Source: Stutzerimonas decontaminans (lineage in GTDB: Bacteria > Pseudomonadota > Gammaproteobacteria > Pseudomonadales > Pseudomonadaceae). Taken from it: 64,000 nucleotides of DNA. Below are positions 21,238 through 32,400 of the stretch, piece by piece. Each line of letters starts with the position of its first letter. Positions within the stretch are counted from its first letter, which is position 1. The notes beneath the pieces are model-generated. The model did not search any database, had not been told where the DNA came from, and saw only the letters and a list, made by a program, of their open reading frames with translations. The stretch covers positions 3,241,501 to 3,305,500 of the forward strand of contig NZ_CP007509.1 in the NCBI RefSeq assembly GCF_000661915.1, given 5' to 3'. A program made the translations under genes and the position numbers.

Positions 21238-22254
21238 TCAGTTACGACGCATGTTTTCGGCAAATTCGGCGAACGCGCCGACCACCCGAGGCACATGCTC
21301 ATCGTGCACATCCAAATGGGTGACCAGCCGCAGCCGCGCCGCAGGCGCCAGGCGGATGCCCCGCTGCGCGCAGAAGGTTGCCAGCGCCGTGGCTTGAGCC
21401 CCGAGATCAAGGTAGACCATGTTGGTCTGGACCGGCTCTACGGCAAAGCCGAGCGCTGCCAGCTCTTTGCCCAGCCAACTGGCACGCCGATGGTCTTCGG
21501 CCAATCGTTCGATGTTGTGCTCAAGCGCGTACAAGCCAGCAGCGGCGAGAACTCCGGCCTGACGCATGCCGCCGCCGACCATCTTGCGCAGGCGCCGAGC
21601 CCTGGCGATGAACGCCTCACTGCCGCACAGCACCGAGCCGACTGGCGCGCCGAGGCCCTTGGACAGGCAGACGGACACCGAATCGAAATGCCGGGTGATT
21701 TCACGCGCATCGCAACCTAGCTTCACTGCAGCGTTGAACAACCGCGCCCCATCCAGATGCAACGCCAGGTCGCGCTGGCGGGTGAACTCGCGCGCAGCGG
21801 CCAAATAGTCGAGCGGCAGCACCTTGCCCTGCATGGTGTTTTCCAGCGTCAGCAAACGGCTGCGGGCGAAGTGGAAATTGTCCGGCTTGATCGCTGCCTC
21901 GACGCGCGCCAGATCCAGCGTTCCGTCGGTTTCCATTTCGATCGGCTGGGGCTGGATCGAGCCGAGCACCGCGGCGCCGCCGCCCTCGTACTTATAAGTA
22001 TGCGCTTGCTGCCCAACGATATATTCGTCGCCACGCTCGCAGTGCGCCATCAGCGCCAGCAGGTTGCTCATGGTGCCGGACGGCACGAACATTGCAGCGC
22101 TGAAGCCGAGATCCCCCGCCAGCTGCCGCTCAAGACGACTCACCGTCGGATCTTCACCGTAGACATCATCGCCGGTCTCGGCGCTGAGCATCGCCTCGCG
22201 CATCGCAGCGGTGGGCTGGGTCACGGTATCGCTGCGTAGATCGATGTCGTTCAT
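21238..22254 (-). CDS. ltaE: Low-specificity L-threonine aldolase
   Basis: 338 residues. PLP-dependent enzyme that splits threonine or allo-threonine to glycine and acetaldehyde. It begins [19 protein letters not shown], has [11 protein letters not shown], and carries the PLP lysine in [16 protein letters not shown] (about residue 197). [21 protein letters not shown] is also a family motif. It lies upstream of alaS, as in P. aeruginosa. Confidence 0.92.
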   Translation of the reverse strand: MNDIDLRSDTVTQPTAAMREAMLSAETGDDVYGEDPTVSRLERQLAGDLGFSAAMFVPSGTMSNLLALMAHCERGDEYIVGQQAHTYKYEGGGAAVLGSIQPQPIEMETDGTLDLARVEAAIKPDNFHFARSRLLTLENTMQGKVLPLDYLAAAREFTRQRDLALHLDGARLFNAAVKLGCDAREITRHFDSVSVCLSKGLGAPVGSVLCGSEAFIARARRLRKMVGGGMRQAGVLAAAGLYALEHNIERLAEDHRRASWLGKELAALGFAVEPVQTNMVYLDLGAQATALATFCAQRGIRLAPAARLRLVTHLDVHDEHVPRVVGAFAEFAENMRRN

Positions 22255-22307
22255 GAAGCTACCTCTTCTACAAGCGGATCAGACCAGCAGCGAAGCGGGC
22301 ACCGCGA

Positions 22308-23528
22308 CTAGCGCAGCAGGCGCGTGTTGAGCACTTTCGAACCACCGCCCAGCAGCGTTTCGGTCATGGCGATGAAGTCATCGGTGCTGACCGCATCCAT
22401 GCGCATCAGTCCACGACTCACATCATCGAGCGAATAACGGCTCTTGCTACGCTGGCGGATCTCTTTATCCAGCTCCTGCAACAGCAGTACGGCGCGCGCA
22501 GTCACCGGTCCAGTGGAGTTCTCGGTACGCAGACTGTCGACCTTGCGACTCCATTTGGTCAGATGCTCGCGCACCGCCTGGTAGCGGTCCTCACTCATGC
22601 CACCGGCGCGTCGCACCAACTCAATGGCGTAATACTCCGCCAGGCCCTCGCTGATCCAGTCGCTGCGATCGGTGTCCTTGATGCGGCTGAACACATGCAC
22701 CAGCTCATGCACCAGCGAGCTGGTGCCGTTCTCGCTGACCAATGGGCGATCGGCATGCATGTAGAGGGAATTTGGTCCGGACAGCCCGCCGCGCCACATG
22801 GGATCGCCGGCGCCGACGATGAGCAGCTTGGCCGGGTCGCGGGGAAAGACACTCTGCACCTGAGGCCAGACGAAGGTGAGCATGGTCAGGATATCCATCC
22901 GGCGTACGCCCTCACCGACCGGCGCAGCGACGGTGACATCGGTTTCGCCCAGCTTGGCGCGGCGGGTGCCCAGTTTGCCCGCCAGCATCCAGCCAGTCGG
23001 GCGATCGAACAGGCGCTCAGGGTTGTCCACGCGAAAGCGGTTCTTGCCGATGCGCGGCCAGCCGGTTTCGATGCTCTTCCAGCCCTCGGGCAGCTCGAAG
23101 GTGATTCGCGATACCAGCTTCGTGCCGTCCACTTGATCGAGCCGCGCCGGCGGCACCAGATCATCGCCACGGAACAACGCCCAGTCACTGGTCATCCGCG
23201 CATCGAAGCGCCCGTTGTCACGCGGGTGGCTGATGCGCACGCGATAGCTGAGGCGCGCCTTCCCCGGAGCGGGTTGCCAGGTGCCCTGCTCCGGTGTTTC
23301 CTGCTGCCATTGGCCGTCGGCCTCGAAATCGCTGTAGTAACCCTCGTCACCCAGGCTGAACTGCAGACGACGAACCACCTCGCCCTTCTCCAGGATCAGC
23401 TGTACTACGGCCTGGTCTTCCTCTGGGAGAAAGCGCACGTGGTAGTCCAGGTCCACCGACTTGGCAGCCTGAGCCTGTGCGCCGGCAAGAAGAACTAGGG
23501 CAAACAGCGACAGCAGTCGAGCAAGCAT
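22308..23528 (-). CDS. Predicted periplasmic M61-like zinc metalloprotease
   Basis: 406 residues with a signal peptide (MLARLLSLFALVLLAGAQAQA). The N-terminal half is beta-rich and resembles the N-domain of glycyl aminopeptidases (M61). The active site is HELVHVF followed by WISEGLAEYYAIE, giving the gluzincin HExxH plus third Glu. Substrate unknown. It is followed by ltaE and preceded by ycgN on the same strand. An upstream in-frame ATG exists but the signal peptide supports 23528. Confidence 0.72.
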   Translation of the reverse strand: MLARLLSLFALVLLAGAQAQAAKSVDLDYHVRFLPEEDQAVVQLILEKGEVVRRLQFSLGDEGYYSDFEADGQWQQETPEQGTWQPAPGKARLSYRVRISHPRDNGRFDARMTSDWALFRGDDLVPPARLDQVDGTKLVSRITFELPEGWKSIETGWPRIGKNRFRVDNPERLFDRPTGWMLAGKLGTRRAKLGETDVTVAAPVGEGVRRMDILTMLTFVWPQVQSVFPRDPAKLLIVGAGDPMWRGGLSGPNSLYMHADRPLVSENGTSSLVHELVHVFSRIKDTDRSDWISEGLAEYYAIELVRRAGGMSEDRYQAVREHLTKWSRKVDSLRTENSTGPVTARAVLLLQELDKEIRQRSKSRYSLDDVSRGLMRMDAVSTDDFIAMTETLLGGGSKVLNTRLLR

Positions 23529-23599
23529 CGAAGAGAACTCCACGGATCGATAAACGCGAGGGGGTGCCCGTCTTGAGACGATGCAAACGAGGCTTAGAT

Positions 23600-24049
23600 T
23601 CAACCGGCACGAAAAATCAGGTGATCTTCCCAGTCTTCTTCGGCAACGCTGCCCTCGGCGAGCATCCTGCCTGATTGGGAAATCCGCTCGACATGAACGG
23701 CTTCGCGGTCACCGCAGACCAGATGATGCCAGAGCGGCAGATCCTTGCCCTCGGCCACCAGGCGATAAGCACAGGTTGGCGGCAGCCACTTGAACTGAGC
23801 GGCATCGGAGGCGCTCAGCTGGACGCAGTCCGGCACGCTCGCACGCCGGTTCGGATAGTCGCTGCACTGGCAAGTCTTCAGGTCGAGCAGCTTGCAGGCG
23901 ATACGCGTGTAATACACGGCGCCGTCATCCTCGTCCTCGAGCTTCTGCAGACAACAGAGACCGCAGCCGTCGCACAGCGATTCCCATTCGACAGCGTCGA
24001 GTTCGGCGAGAGTTTTGCGCATCCAGAAGGGTTCGACTTTGGCCGCCAT
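23600..24049 (-). CDS. ycgN: YcgN family cysteine-cluster protein (UPF0260)
   Basis: 149 residues. The N-terminal CDGCGLCC and later Cys in [17 protein letters not shown] form the CxxCxxCC metal-chelating pattern of the YkgJ/YcgN family. VPDCVQL and [22 protein letters not shown] are typical of YcgN. It probably binds Fe or Zn; the role is unknown. The ATG at 24049 is chosen because upstream residues do not match the family. Confidence 0.88.
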   Translation of the reverse strand: MAAKVEPFWMRKTLAELDAVEWESLCDGCGLCCLQKLEDEDDGAVYYTRIACKLLDLKTCQCSDYPNRRASVPDCVQLSASDAAQFKWLPPTCAYRLVAEGKDLPLWHHLVCGDREAVHVERISQSGRMLAEGSVAEEDWEDHLIFRAG

Positions 24050-24162
24050 TTGACTGTCACTACCGATAAAACCGGCAAGTCTAGCCACTGGCAGAGGTCC
24101 GGCCAATAGCCGGCAGGCGGATGCGGCGGCCGCCCGCATGGCGGCGGACGGCCATACCCAGA

Positions 24163-24570
24163 TTATTGCTTGTCGAGCATCTGCCGATGGCTACGCATTT
24201 GCTCGAGCATCTGTTCCATGTGCTGAATTCGCATGTCCAGCATCTCCTTGGACGGCGCGCCCATCATCCGGCCGCCCCCCATCGCGCCTGGCATCGCTTT
24301 GCCGCCTTGCTTGCCCATACCGGAGCCCGGCCCACCCATCGGGCAACCACCCATCGCCGCCATGCTGGACTGCATGCTTTGCCAGTGCTCGTCGCGCAGC
24401 TTCTGCCGCTCCTGCGGCGTCTTCGCCGACTGCCAGGCCTGCCGATGCTCCTGCATCTGCTGCCAGTGCTGCTGCCAGGCTGCGTTGTCGTCCGCAGGCG
24501 TTTGCTGGGCGCTGGCCGACATCGCCAGACCTAGCAGCAGGGAACCGACAATTAAAGAACGCGTTTTCAT
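24163..24570 (-). CDS. Periplasmic Met/Gln-rich protein, Spy-like layout
   Basis: 135 residues with a signal peptide ([21 protein letters not shown]). The mature part is rich in Gln, Met, Gly and His, with [15 protein letters not shown] and a low-complexity Gly/Met segment (about residues 72-103), then a helix with [20 protein letters not shown]. Such composition is seen in Spy/CpxP-type chaperones and in Cu-binding periplasmic proteins; no LTxxQ motif was seen, so I leave the function open. Confidence 0.6.
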   Translation of the reverse strand: MKTRSLIVGSLLLGLAMSASAQQTPADDNAAWQQHWQQMQEHRQAWQSAKTPQERQKLRDEHWQSMQSSMAAMGGCPMGGPGSGMGKQGGKAMPGAMGGGRMMGAPSKEMLDMRIQHMEQMLEQMRSHRQMLDKQ

Positions 24571-24660
24571 GAACCTTCTCCTTATGCATGTGCAGTCAGA
24601 AGAGAGTAGTTCCGATCCGCTTGCTGAACCTTGTCTTTAGTCAGTCCGGCAGTGGCGGAT

Positions 24661-24954
24661 TTACATCGGATCGTTCATGCGCAGCAGCTCTTCGGGCAGG
24701 TGCTCGATGTAATCGTCTTCGGCCGGCGGCATCTGCAGGTGATACCCCTGCTCCTTGATATTAGCGAGCACCTTGGTGATGTCCTCGCGCGCCAGCTGGC
24801 GCTCGGGCGTGAGCACCATTTCGAAGGCCAGCTGTGGCGCACCGAAAGCGGCAATCAGCCCCTCGGGAACGCGCTTGAGCGCATCGCGCTTTTCCACATA
24901 GAGGTACATGCCGTCCTTGCGTGGGCTTTTGTAGATGGAGCAGATCAGCTTCAT
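24661..24954 (-). CDS. ycgL: YcgL domain-containing protein
   Basis: 97 residues. The sequence begins [32 protein letters not shown] and ends [17 protein letters not shown], the YcgL (UPF0745) signature. Structure of the family is known, function not. It overlaps rnd by four bases (ATGA junction), so it is translationally coupled to RNase D, the usual neighbour in pseudomonads. Confidence 0.92.
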   Translation of the reverse strand: MKLICSIYKSPRKDGMYLYVEKRDALKRVPEGLIAAFGAPQLAFEMVLTPERQLAREDITKVLANIKEQGYHLQMPPAEDDYIEHLPEELLRMNDPM

Positions 24955-26075
24955 GGTCGTTTTTCCAGAACGTCAAGCAGGGCCTGCCCCATCCGTTCGC
25001 GGCGCCAGCCACGGAGCGAATCGGGCAGTTGATAGGGACCATCGGGGTATCCGCTTTTCAGCAACGCTTCGAGGGTTTTCTTGCGCAGCATCAGCTCCGG
25101 AGCGATATCAAGCGCATTCGCCTCGCGCTGACCGACCGCCCGCAGCTTTTTCAGTACGGCTGATACTTCCAGCGGCAAAGGCTCCGGCAGTGGCGCTGGC
25201 CAGTCCTGCTCGGGGGTTTCTGCCGCCCGGCTGATCATCTGCAGCAGCGCCTCGCCATCCTGACGTACCGTGCGCGGATGCATGTCTTCTATGCGCGCGA
25301 GGGTCACCAGGTCCCGTGGCTGGGTGCGCGCCAGCGGCCATAGACTGGCCTCGCGCAGGACACGATTGCGCGGCTGGTTGCGCGCTCGGGCCTGGCGCTC
25401 GCGCCAAGCGGTGAGCACCTTCAATACGGCCAACTGCTGAGGCTTCAGTCGCCAGGCCTGTTTCACCTCACGATAGGCCTCTTCCGGATCGGATTCGCGC
25501 TGCAGGTTAGCCACCAGCTCCGCCCCGTCCTCCAAGACCCAGGCCCGCTTGTCGTCGGAGAGCTTCGGCAACAGTGCCTCGTACAGCTCGGCCAGATGCT
25601 GCGCATCCTCGGCGGCGTATCGCACCTGCATGTCGTTCAAGGGTCGCTGCAGCCAATCCGAGCGCGTCTCACCCTTGGGCAGCTCGATGCCAAGCACGGC
25701 CTGCACCAGCCGCGAGTAGCCCATGGAGAAGCCGATGTTCAGGTAGCCGGCAGCCAGCTGAGTGTCGAACAGCGGCAGCGGCAGGCTACCGGTCAGACGC
25801 AGCAACACCTCGAGGTCTTCGCTGCACGCGTGAAGCACTTTCACCACCGCCGGGTCTTGCAGCAACGCGGCGAACGCGGACCAATCGCGCACCGCCAGCG
25901 GGTCGATCAGGTAGGCGCGCCGCCCGTCACCAACCTGCACCAGCCCGGCAATGGGATAGAAGGTATCGACCCTCATGAATTCAGTGTCCACTGCCACATA
26001 AGGCAGCTGGCGCCATTCGGCGCATAGGCGGGTCAGATGCTCATCATCCAGAACCCATTGAGTTTCGATGGCCAC
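24951..26075 (-). CDS. rnd: Ribonuclease D
   Basis: 374 residues. 3'-5' exoribonuclease active in tRNA 3' maturation. The DEDDy exonuclease domain (about residues 20-190) shows [16 protein letters not shown] and [12 protein letters not shown]; an HRDC domain follows. The start is GTG at 26075, five bases after AAGGAGG; no suitably placed ATG exists. Length matches P. aeruginosa RNase D. Confidence 0.93.
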   Translation of the reverse strand: MAIETQWVLDDEHLTRLCAEWRQLPYVAVDTEFMRVDTFYPIAGLVQVGDGRRAYLIDPLAVRDWSAFAALLQDPAVVKVLHACSEDLEVLLRLTGSLPLPLFDTQLAAGYLNIGFSMGYSRLVQAVLGIELPKGETRSDWLQRPLNDMQVRYAAEDAQHLAELYEALLPKLSDDKRAWVLEDGAELVANLQRESDPEEAYREVKQAWRLKPQQLAVLKVLTAWRERQARARNQPRNRVLREASLWPLARTQPRDLVTLARIEDMHPRTVRQDGEALLQMISRAAETPEQDWPAPLPEPLPLEVSAVLKKLRAVGQREANALDIAPELMLRKKTLEALLKSGYPDGPYQLPDSLRGWRRERMGQALLDVLEKRP

Positions 26076-26215
26076 ACGGCCCTCCTTATTCGGCTGACGA
26101 CCGGCGCGCGGCCGAACGAGTCGCGCAGTATATATCGAGCACCCGACCGGCCGGAGCATTCATGGCCGGCGCGCACACTGGTAGTGTTGACCGACAACCG
26201 TTCCGGAGCCGTTTG

Positions 26216-27061
26216 ATGCCTCTCGCCCAACTCATTACCGCCACCGAGCTTACCCAGCGTCTGGATGAGCCCGACCTGCTGATCCTCGATTGCCGCTTCG
26301 CGCTGGAGGATCCGGCCTATGGAGAACGCAGTTATCAGCAAGGACACATCCCCGGTGCCCACTACGCCGATCTGGAAAAGGACTTGTCCGACGAGGTGGT
26401 CCCCGGCGTGACTGGCAGACATCCCCTGCCCGACCCACAGCGGTTGCTGACACGCCTGCAGCAGTGCGGCCTCGATGAGCACAGCGACGTGGTGCTCTAT
26501 GACGACGGGCCCGGCGCATTTGCTGCGCGGGCGTGGTGGCTGTTGGTTTGGCTGGGTAAACGCGACGGCATCTACCTGCTCGACGGCGGATTGAAAGCCT
26601 GGCGGGAAGCCGGACAGCCGCTGGACGACGCGATCCCGACCAACGAGCCCGGCAGTTTTTCCGGAATGCCCGATAGCGGCATGACTGTAGACGCAACCTG
26701 GCTGCAGGATCACCTGGAAAGCACAACGCTGACGATGCTCGACGCCCGCGCCCTACCGCGATTCCTCGGCGAGGTAGAGCCCATCGACCCGGTAGCCGGG
26801 CATATTCCCGGCGCGCTCTGTGCACCGTTTACCGAGAACCTGGACAACACTGGCTGTTTCCTTTCGCCAGAACAGCTACAGCAGAGGTTCGCTCTGCTAT
26901 TCGGCAGCAGGTCGCCTGAAGCCGCTGTGGCCTATTGCGGCTCAGGCGTCACGGCCTGCCACAACCTCTTCGCGCTGTGCCTGGCCAGATACCCGCTGGC
27001 GAAGCTGTATCCAGGGTCCTGGAGCGAATGGATTACTGATCCGACCCGACCGCGCGGCTGA
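26216..27061 (+). CDS. sseA: 3-mercaptopyruvate sulfurtransferase (two-domain rhodanese)
   Basis: 281 residues with two rhodanese domains. The first has LDCRFALEDP and HIPGAHYADLEKDLS; the second has the catalytic cysteine in YCGSGVTACHN. The CGSGVTA loop favours mercaptopyruvate over thiosulfate as substrate; thiosulfate enzymes have CRKGVT. The ATG at 26216 is preferred over 26162. A hairpin follows 8 bases after the stop. Confidence 0.88.
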   Translation: MPLAQLITATELTQRLDEPDLLILDCRFALEDPAYGERSYQQGHIPGAHYADLEKDLSDEVVPGVTGRHPLPDPQRLLTRLQQCGLDEHSDVVLYDDGPGAFAARAWWLLVWLGKRDGIYLLDGGLKAWREAGQPLDDAIPTNEPGSFSGMPDSGMTVDATWLQDHLESTTLTMLDARALPRFLGEVEPIDPVAGHIPGALCAPFTENLDNTGCFLSPEQLQQRFALLFGSRSPEAAVAYCGSGVTACHNLFALCLARYPLAKLYPGSWSEWITDPTRPRG

Positions 27062-27069
27062 TATGCGGA

Positions 27070-27096
27070 CCACGCTGCGCGTGATGCGCAGCGTGG
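27070..27096 (+). terminator. Hairpin after sseA
   Basis: CCACGCTGCGC, loop GTGAT, GCGCAGCGTGG: eleven perfect pairs, 8 bases after the sseA stop. No U tract follows, so it may be a weak terminator or stability element. Confidence 0.45.
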
Positions 27097-27256
27097 CTAA
27101 TGAGTCAGAAAGCGCCCAAGTAGTTTTCTCCGAAGTTACATTTGTTTTCACAACCGTTAGTCGCCATCTTTACGAAAAATTGCAATTCATTGTCTTGCTA
27201 CCTGTCCGAGAAAGTTGCTAGGTTCCGACCCGCTTTTATCCCGGAGTAGTAGAACA

Positions 27257-28579
27257 ATGAAAACAACATGGTTGAAGACCGCTCTCGCGGTAGCCGTAGG
27301 CGCCCTGTCCAGCCAGGCCATGGCCGCCGGTTTCGCCCTTAACGAGCAAAGCATCAGCGGCATGGGCACCTCTTTTGCGGGCCGCTCATCTTCCGCCGAC
27401 GACGCCACCACCCTGTTCGGCAACCCGGCCGGCATGTCCCGCCTGAAGCGCGAAGAAGTCAGCTTCGGCATGGCAGCGATTCATGCGAAGACGGATATAA
27501 AGAACAACTCGGGTTCGTTCTCTGGGCCGGCCCTGGGCGGCAATACGGTGCCCTACAGCGGTAGCAATGACGGAGACATGGTTCCGTTCACCGCAGTGCC
27601 GATGGGCTATTACGTCAAGCCGATCGACGACAAGTGGGCTGTTGGTGTGGGCGTGTATGTCCCGTTCGGCCTGGTCACCGATTATGAAAGCGGCTACCAG
27701 GGACGCTATTTCGGCGACTACAGCGAAGTCAGCGTGATCACCGTACAACCAACTATCAGCTACCGTTTCAACGACAAGCTGTCGGTAGGTTTCGGGCCGA
27801 CCATCAACCGTATCGAAGGTGAACTGCAAAGCACTTCGCCAAACCCTGTCGGCCCGCTGGGCTCCAACGACGGGCGTGTGAAAGTTACCGGTAATGACAC
27901 GGCGCTGGGCTTCAACGCCGGTGTCCTTTACGAGTTCACCCCGCAAACCCGTGCGGGTGTCACCTACCACTCCAAGGTCGCCTACAAACTGGAGGGTGAC
28001 ACCAAGCTTTCCGGGGGCAGCTTCGATCTGACCGGAGCGGCCGGCAAATACGACGCCTCCCTCGATCTCGACACCCCGGAGTCGGTGGATGTCTCGCTGA
28101 CTCATGAGCTCAACGACCAATGGACGTTGTATGGCGGTGCCATGTGGACACGCTGGAGCCGCTTCGAAGCCATCATCATCGAAAACGACGGCATTCCTGG
28201 CCCGCTGCAAGGCAACCTTGCGCCCATCGTCGAAGAGCAGGATTGGCATGACACCTGGTCTTACGCCATCGGCGCAGCCTACAAGCTGAACCGTGAGTGG
28301 ACCCTGCGTACCGGCCTAGCTTTCGACCAGAGCCCGACCAACAACCTGCATCGTTCGCCGCGCATTCCGACTGGCGACCGCACCGCGATCAGCTTCGGCC
28401 TGGCCTGGAGTCCAAGTGACGACGTCACCGTGGATCTGGCCTACTCCTATCTGCGGGAGGAAGAAGTGGACATCAACCGTAGCCGCACCTATCAGGGCGG
28501 CGCCCTTGAAGCGAACTACGATTCGACCTTCAAGAACCGCGCCCACGGCTTCGGCGCAGCTCTGAGCTACCGCTTCTAA
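27257..28579 (+). CDS. fadL: FadL/OmpP1 family outer-membrane transporter
   Basis: 440 residues. Signal peptide to about residue 24, then GFALNEQSISGMGTSFAGRS and the hatch motif LFGNPAGM (about 54-61), which plug the 14-strand barrel. The C-terminus ends with an aromatic residue (ALSYRF), the outer-membrane insertion signal. It moves long-chain fatty acids or other hydrophobic compounds. The start is chosen at the signal peptide, next to GGAGTAGTAGAACA. Exact substrate not shown by sequence. Confidence 0.92.
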   Translation: MKTTWLKTALAVAVGALSSQAMAAGFALNEQSISGMGTSFAGRSSSADDATTLFGNPAGMSRLKREEVSFGMAAIHAKTDIKNNSGSFSGPALGGNTVPYSGSNDGDMVPFTAVPMGYYVKPIDDKWAVGVGVYVPFGLVTDYESGYQGRYFGDYSEVSVITVQPTISYRFNDKLSVGFGPTINRIEGELQSTSPNPVGPLGSNDGRVKVTGNDTALGFNAGVLYEFTPQTRAGVTYHSKVAYKLEGDTKLSGGSFDLTGAAGKYDASLDLDTPESVDVSLTHELNDQWTLYGGAMWTRWSRFEAIIIENDGIPGPLQGNLAPIVEEQDWHDTWSYAIGAAYKLNREWTLRTGLAFDQSPTNNLHRSPRIPTGDRTAISFGLAWSPSDDVTVDLAYSYLREEEVDINRSRTYQGGALEANYDSTFKNRAHGFGAALSYRF

Positions 28580-28591
28580 CGTAGCAATGAC

Positions 28592-28620
28592 AAAAAAGCC
28601 CCGGTTCGCCGGGGCTTTTT
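28592..28620. terminator. Bidirectional rho-independent terminator
   Basis: GCCCCGG, loop TTCG, CCGGGGC flanked by AAAAAA on the left and TTTTT on the right. It works for both fadL and the convergent glutathione peroxidase gene, whose stop is at 28625. Confidence 0.93.
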
Positions 28621-28624
28621 CGTT

Positions 28625-29173
28625 CTAGCGCGCCAACGCCTTTTCCACCGCCGCGATCACCCGCGGATCATCCGGCTTCACCTTGCTGGAAAAATGCGCG
28701 ACGACGCGGCCCTGCCGGTCGACCACGTATTTGTAGAAGTTCCAGCGCGGCGCTGCTCCGGCCTGTTCGGCCAGGTCACGAAACAGTGGCGTAGCGTCTC
28801 GCCCGCGTACCGGCTGGGTCTGGGTCATGGTGAAAGTCACGCCATAGTTCACGTAACAGACCTCGGCCGTCTCGGCCTCATCATCGGCCTCTTGGAAAAA
28901 ATCGTCCGACGGCACGCCCAGTACCTCCAGCCCATCATCCTTGTAACGCTGATACAGCGCTTCGAGACCTTTGAACTGCCCGGTAAACCCACAATGGCTG
29001 GCAGTGTTGACCACCACCAATGCCTTGCCTTGAAAAGCACTGCACAGATCGACCGTTTCCTTGGAACGCAGCTTGGGCATCTCGTGCTGCAACAGCGCCG
29101 GGCATTCGGCAGCGACTACCGAGGCGCTGGCAAAGACCAGCATCAGTGCCGCCAGTGGACGAGTGATATTCAT
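28625..29173 (-). CDS. Periplasmic glutathione peroxidase-like protein
   Basis: 182 residues. A signal peptide ([22 protein letters not shown]) makes it exported, unlike the cytosolic BtuE enzymes. The thioredoxin fold has [19 protein letters not shown] with the peroxidatic cysteine at about residue 61, and the conserved [12 protein letters not shown]. The active site uses Cys, not Sec. It probably reduces peroxides using thioredoxin-like or glutathione-like partners. Confidence 0.85.
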   Translation of the reverse strand: MNITRPLAALMLVFASASVVAAECPALLQHEMPKLRSKETVDLCSAFQGKALVVVNTASHCGFTGQFKGLEALYQRYKDDGLEVLGVPSDDFFQEADDEAETAEVCYVNYGVTFTMTQTQPVRGRDATPLFRDLAEQAGAAPRWNFYKYVVDRQGRVVAHFSSKVKPDDPRVIAAVEKALAR

Positions 29174-29287
29174 GGCCGTTTCTCCGCTCGTGGGCCCACC
29201 ACGCTACCCCGCGGCCTTGGTCACGACAATGCCTGTGCGTGTCGAAGCGCGTCCGGTCAATCACAGTCTGGTAAAACTGCAATATGA

Positions 29288-30079
<792 letters not shown>

Positions 30080-30083
30080 CCGC

Positions 30084-30764
30084 ATGCCGCTGGACAGCGT
30101 CGACCTGGCAGCAATCTGGCTGACCTTCAAACTGGCCAGCGTGACCACGCTGATCCTGCTGCTGATCGGCACACCCATCGCCTGGTGGCTGGCGCGCACC
30201 CCTTCGCGCATGAAGGGCCCAATCGGGGCCGTGGTCGCGCTGCCGCTGGTGCTGCCGCCGACGGTGCTCGGCTTCTACCTGCTGGTGGCCATGGGGCCCA
30301 ACGGTTTCATCGGCCAGTTCACCCAGAGCCTTGGTCTGGGCACCCTGCCCTTCACCTTTGCCGGATTGGTGGTCGGCTCGGTGTTCTACTCGCTGCCGTT
30401 CGTGGTGCAGCCCTTGCAAAATGCCTTCGAAGCCATTGGCGAGCGGCCCCTGGAAGCCGCCGCCACGCTACGCGCCAGTCCCTGGGACACCTTCTTTAGC
30501 GTGGTGCTGCCACTCGCCCGCCCCGGCTTCATCACGGCCAGCATCCTTGGTTTTGCGCATACCGTCGGAGAGTTCGGCGTGGTGCTGATGATCGGCGGCA
30601 ACATTCCGGGCCAGACGCGCGTGGTGTCGGTACAGATCTACGACCATGTCGAAGCCATGGAGTATGCCCAGGCGCACTGGCTGGCCGGCGGCATGCTGCT
30701 GTTCTCCTTCCTGGTGCTCTTGGTGCTGTATGGCAGCCGACTGAAGCAAGGGTGGCGCGGATGA
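30084..30764 (+). CDS. modB: Molybdate ABC transporter permease ModB
   Basis: 226 residues with about five transmembrane helices. The EAA loop [25 protein letters not shown] (about residues 125-149, cited by its ends only) contacts Mod[21 protein letters not shown] is a ModB signature. It overlaps modC by four bases (ATGA). Confidence 0.95.
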   Translation: MPLDSVDLAAIWLTFKLASVTTLILLLIGTPIAWWLARTPSRMKGPIGAVVALPLVLPPTVLGFYLLVAMGPNGFIGQFTQSLGLGTLPFTFAGLVVGSVFYSLPFVVQPLQNAFEAIGERPLEAAATLRASPWDTFFSVVLPLARPGFITASILGFAHTVGEFGVVLMIGGNIPGQTRVVSVQIYDHVEAMEYAQAHWLAGGMLLFSFLVLLVLYGSRLKQGWRG

Positions 30765-31858
30765 GCGACGCTGCAACCCACAGCGGAATCCAGGCACGCT
30801 TTCGCCTCGACTACGCCGACTTCAGCCTGGATGTCGATCTGCAGCTTCCCGGCCGCGGAGTGACCGCGCTGTTCGGTCACTCCGGATCGGGCAAAACCAC
30901 CCTGCTGCGCTGCGTAGCGGGCCTGGAACGTTCAGGCCAGGGCGAGCTGACCGTCAATGGCGAACGTTGGCAGAACAGCGCGCGGAACCTGTTCGTGCCA
31001 CCGCATCGCCGCTCCATCGGTTATGTGTTTCAAGAGGCGAATCTGTTCACGCACCTTTCCGTGCGACGCAATCTGGAATTCGGCATGCGCCGCGTGGCGG
31101 CAGCGCAGCGCCGTGTAGCGCTGGAACAAGCGGTGGAACTGCTGGGTATCGATCATCTGCTCGAACGCATGCCCGACCGGCTGTCCGGCGGCGAACGCCA
31201 GCGCGTCGGCATCGCCCGTGCACTGCTGACCAGCCCGCGCCTGCTGCTGATGGACGAGCCGCTGGCAGCGCTCGATCTCAAGCGCAAGAGCGAGATTCTG
31301 CCTTATCTGGAACGCCTGCATGACGAGCTGGATATCCCAGTGCTCTACGTCAGCCACTCGCCGGACGAAGTGGCGCGGCTGGCCGACCACGTGGTGCTGC
31401 TGGAGCAGGGCCGCACCATCGCCCAGGGCGAACTGCGCGAGACGCTGGCCCGGCTGGACCTGCCGACCGCCTTCAGCGACGACGCCGGTGTGGTGATCGA
31501 AGGCGAGATTGCCGGACATGATGCCGAGTACCACCTGACCCGGCTGAGCTTTTCCGGCGGCGAAGTGCTGGTCTCGCAGCGTCCGGAAGCCCTGGGCCAG
31601 CGCCTGCGCTTTCGTGTGCACGCCCGCGACGTGAGCTTGGCGCTGCAGCGCGCCGAAGGCAGCAGCATCACCAATCTGCTCCCCGCTCGGGTCGAGGCGA
31701 TGGTCGCGGCCGATACCCCCGCGCACGTGCTGGTGCGCCTCGATGCCGGTGGCACGCCGCTGCTGGCACGCATCACCCGACGCTCGGCCGATCAGTTGGC
31801 CATTACGCCCGGTCAGGCGCTTTGGGCGCAGATCAAGACGGTGGCGCTGCTGGGCTGA
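30761..31858 (+). CDS. modC: Molybdate ABC transporter ATP-binding protein ModC
   Basis: 365 residues. Walker [13 protein letters not shown] (about 34-45), signature [15 protein letters not shown], Walker [13 protein letters not shown] and the switch histidine in YVSHS. The C-terminal TOBE/mop domain (about 290-360) binds oxyanion. The start overlaps the modB stop. Molybdate supply fits the molybdoenzyme NapA encoded at the right end of the window. Confidence 0.95.
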   Translation: MSDAATHSGIQARFRLDYADFSLDVDLQLPGRGVTALFGHSGSGKTTLLRCVAGLERSGQGELTVNGERWQNSARNLFVPPHRRSIGYVFQEANLFTHLSVRRNLEFGMRRVAAAQRRVALEQAVELLGIDHLLERMPDRLSGGERQRVGIARALLTSPRLLLMDEPLAALDLKRKSEILPYLERLHDELDIPVLYVSHSPDEVARLADHVVLLEQGRTIAQGELRETLARLDLPTAFSDDAGVVIEGEIAGHDAEYHLTRLSFSGGEVLVSQRPEALGQRLRFRVHARDVSLALQRAEGSSITNLLPARVEAMVAADTPAHVLVRLDAGGTPLLARITRRSADQLAITPGQALWAQIKTVALLG

Positions 31859-31864
31859 GGCGGG

Positions 31865-32269
31865 TCAACTCTCGGCCGGTTCCGGCAGCTTGGCGATCAC
31901 CTTGATCTCGAACTGGAAGCCGTAAAGCCAGGTGACCCCAACGGCCGTCAGCGTCGGATGCGGCGCAGCGCCCCAGTATTCGGGCACGACGCTCCAGACC
32001 CGCTCGAAGATCGCTTGCGGATCGACCATGAACACGGTGACGTCGATGACATCGTCGAACGTACAACCCGCCGCCTGCAGGATCGCGTTCAGGTTATCGA
32101 ACGCGCGCCGCACCTGTGCCTCCAGCTCCGGTTCGGGTGAGCCGTCCTCGCGGCTGCCGACCTGGCCGGAGACGAACAGCAAGCCATTGGCACGGATGGC
32201 CGGAGAATAACGATTGCGCTCGTAGAGCGCCTGGCGGCCAGGCGGAAAAACAACGTCACGCGGTGTCAT
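31865..32269 (-). CDS. RidA family protein (YjgF/Rid)
   Basis: 134 residues of the Rid fold, with AIRANGLLFVSGQVG near the N-terminus and a C-terminal HPTLTAVGVTWLYGFQFEIKVIAKL. RidA proper hydrolyses reactive enamines and imines using a conserved Arg (IPS/R); here the residues are less typical, so it belongs to a Rid subgroup of unknown substrate. GGAGGT precedes the ATG. It is divergent from the LysR gene. Confidence 0.8.
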   Translation of the reverse strand: MTPRDVVFPPGRQALYERNRYSPAIRANGLLFVSGQVGSREDGSPEPELEAQVRRAFDNLNAILQAAGCTFDDVIDVTVFMVDPQAIFERVWSVVPEYWGAAPHPTLTAVGVTWLYGFQFEIKVIAKLPEPAES

Positions 32270-32400
32270 GTGCAACCTCCAGCAAGGGTCGGAGCGACCC
32301 GTTGAATGAAGGCCTCACTGTAGAAGTCGCAAAGCGCTGGATAAACGCGCCAGGCCGCTCAACACTATTTGTGTAATCCAAACAATCCGCGGGAGTTCAG

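Noticed and set aside
26033..26713. Minus-strand open frame opposite sseA
   Set aside because: Antisense to a well-supported two-domain rhodanese.
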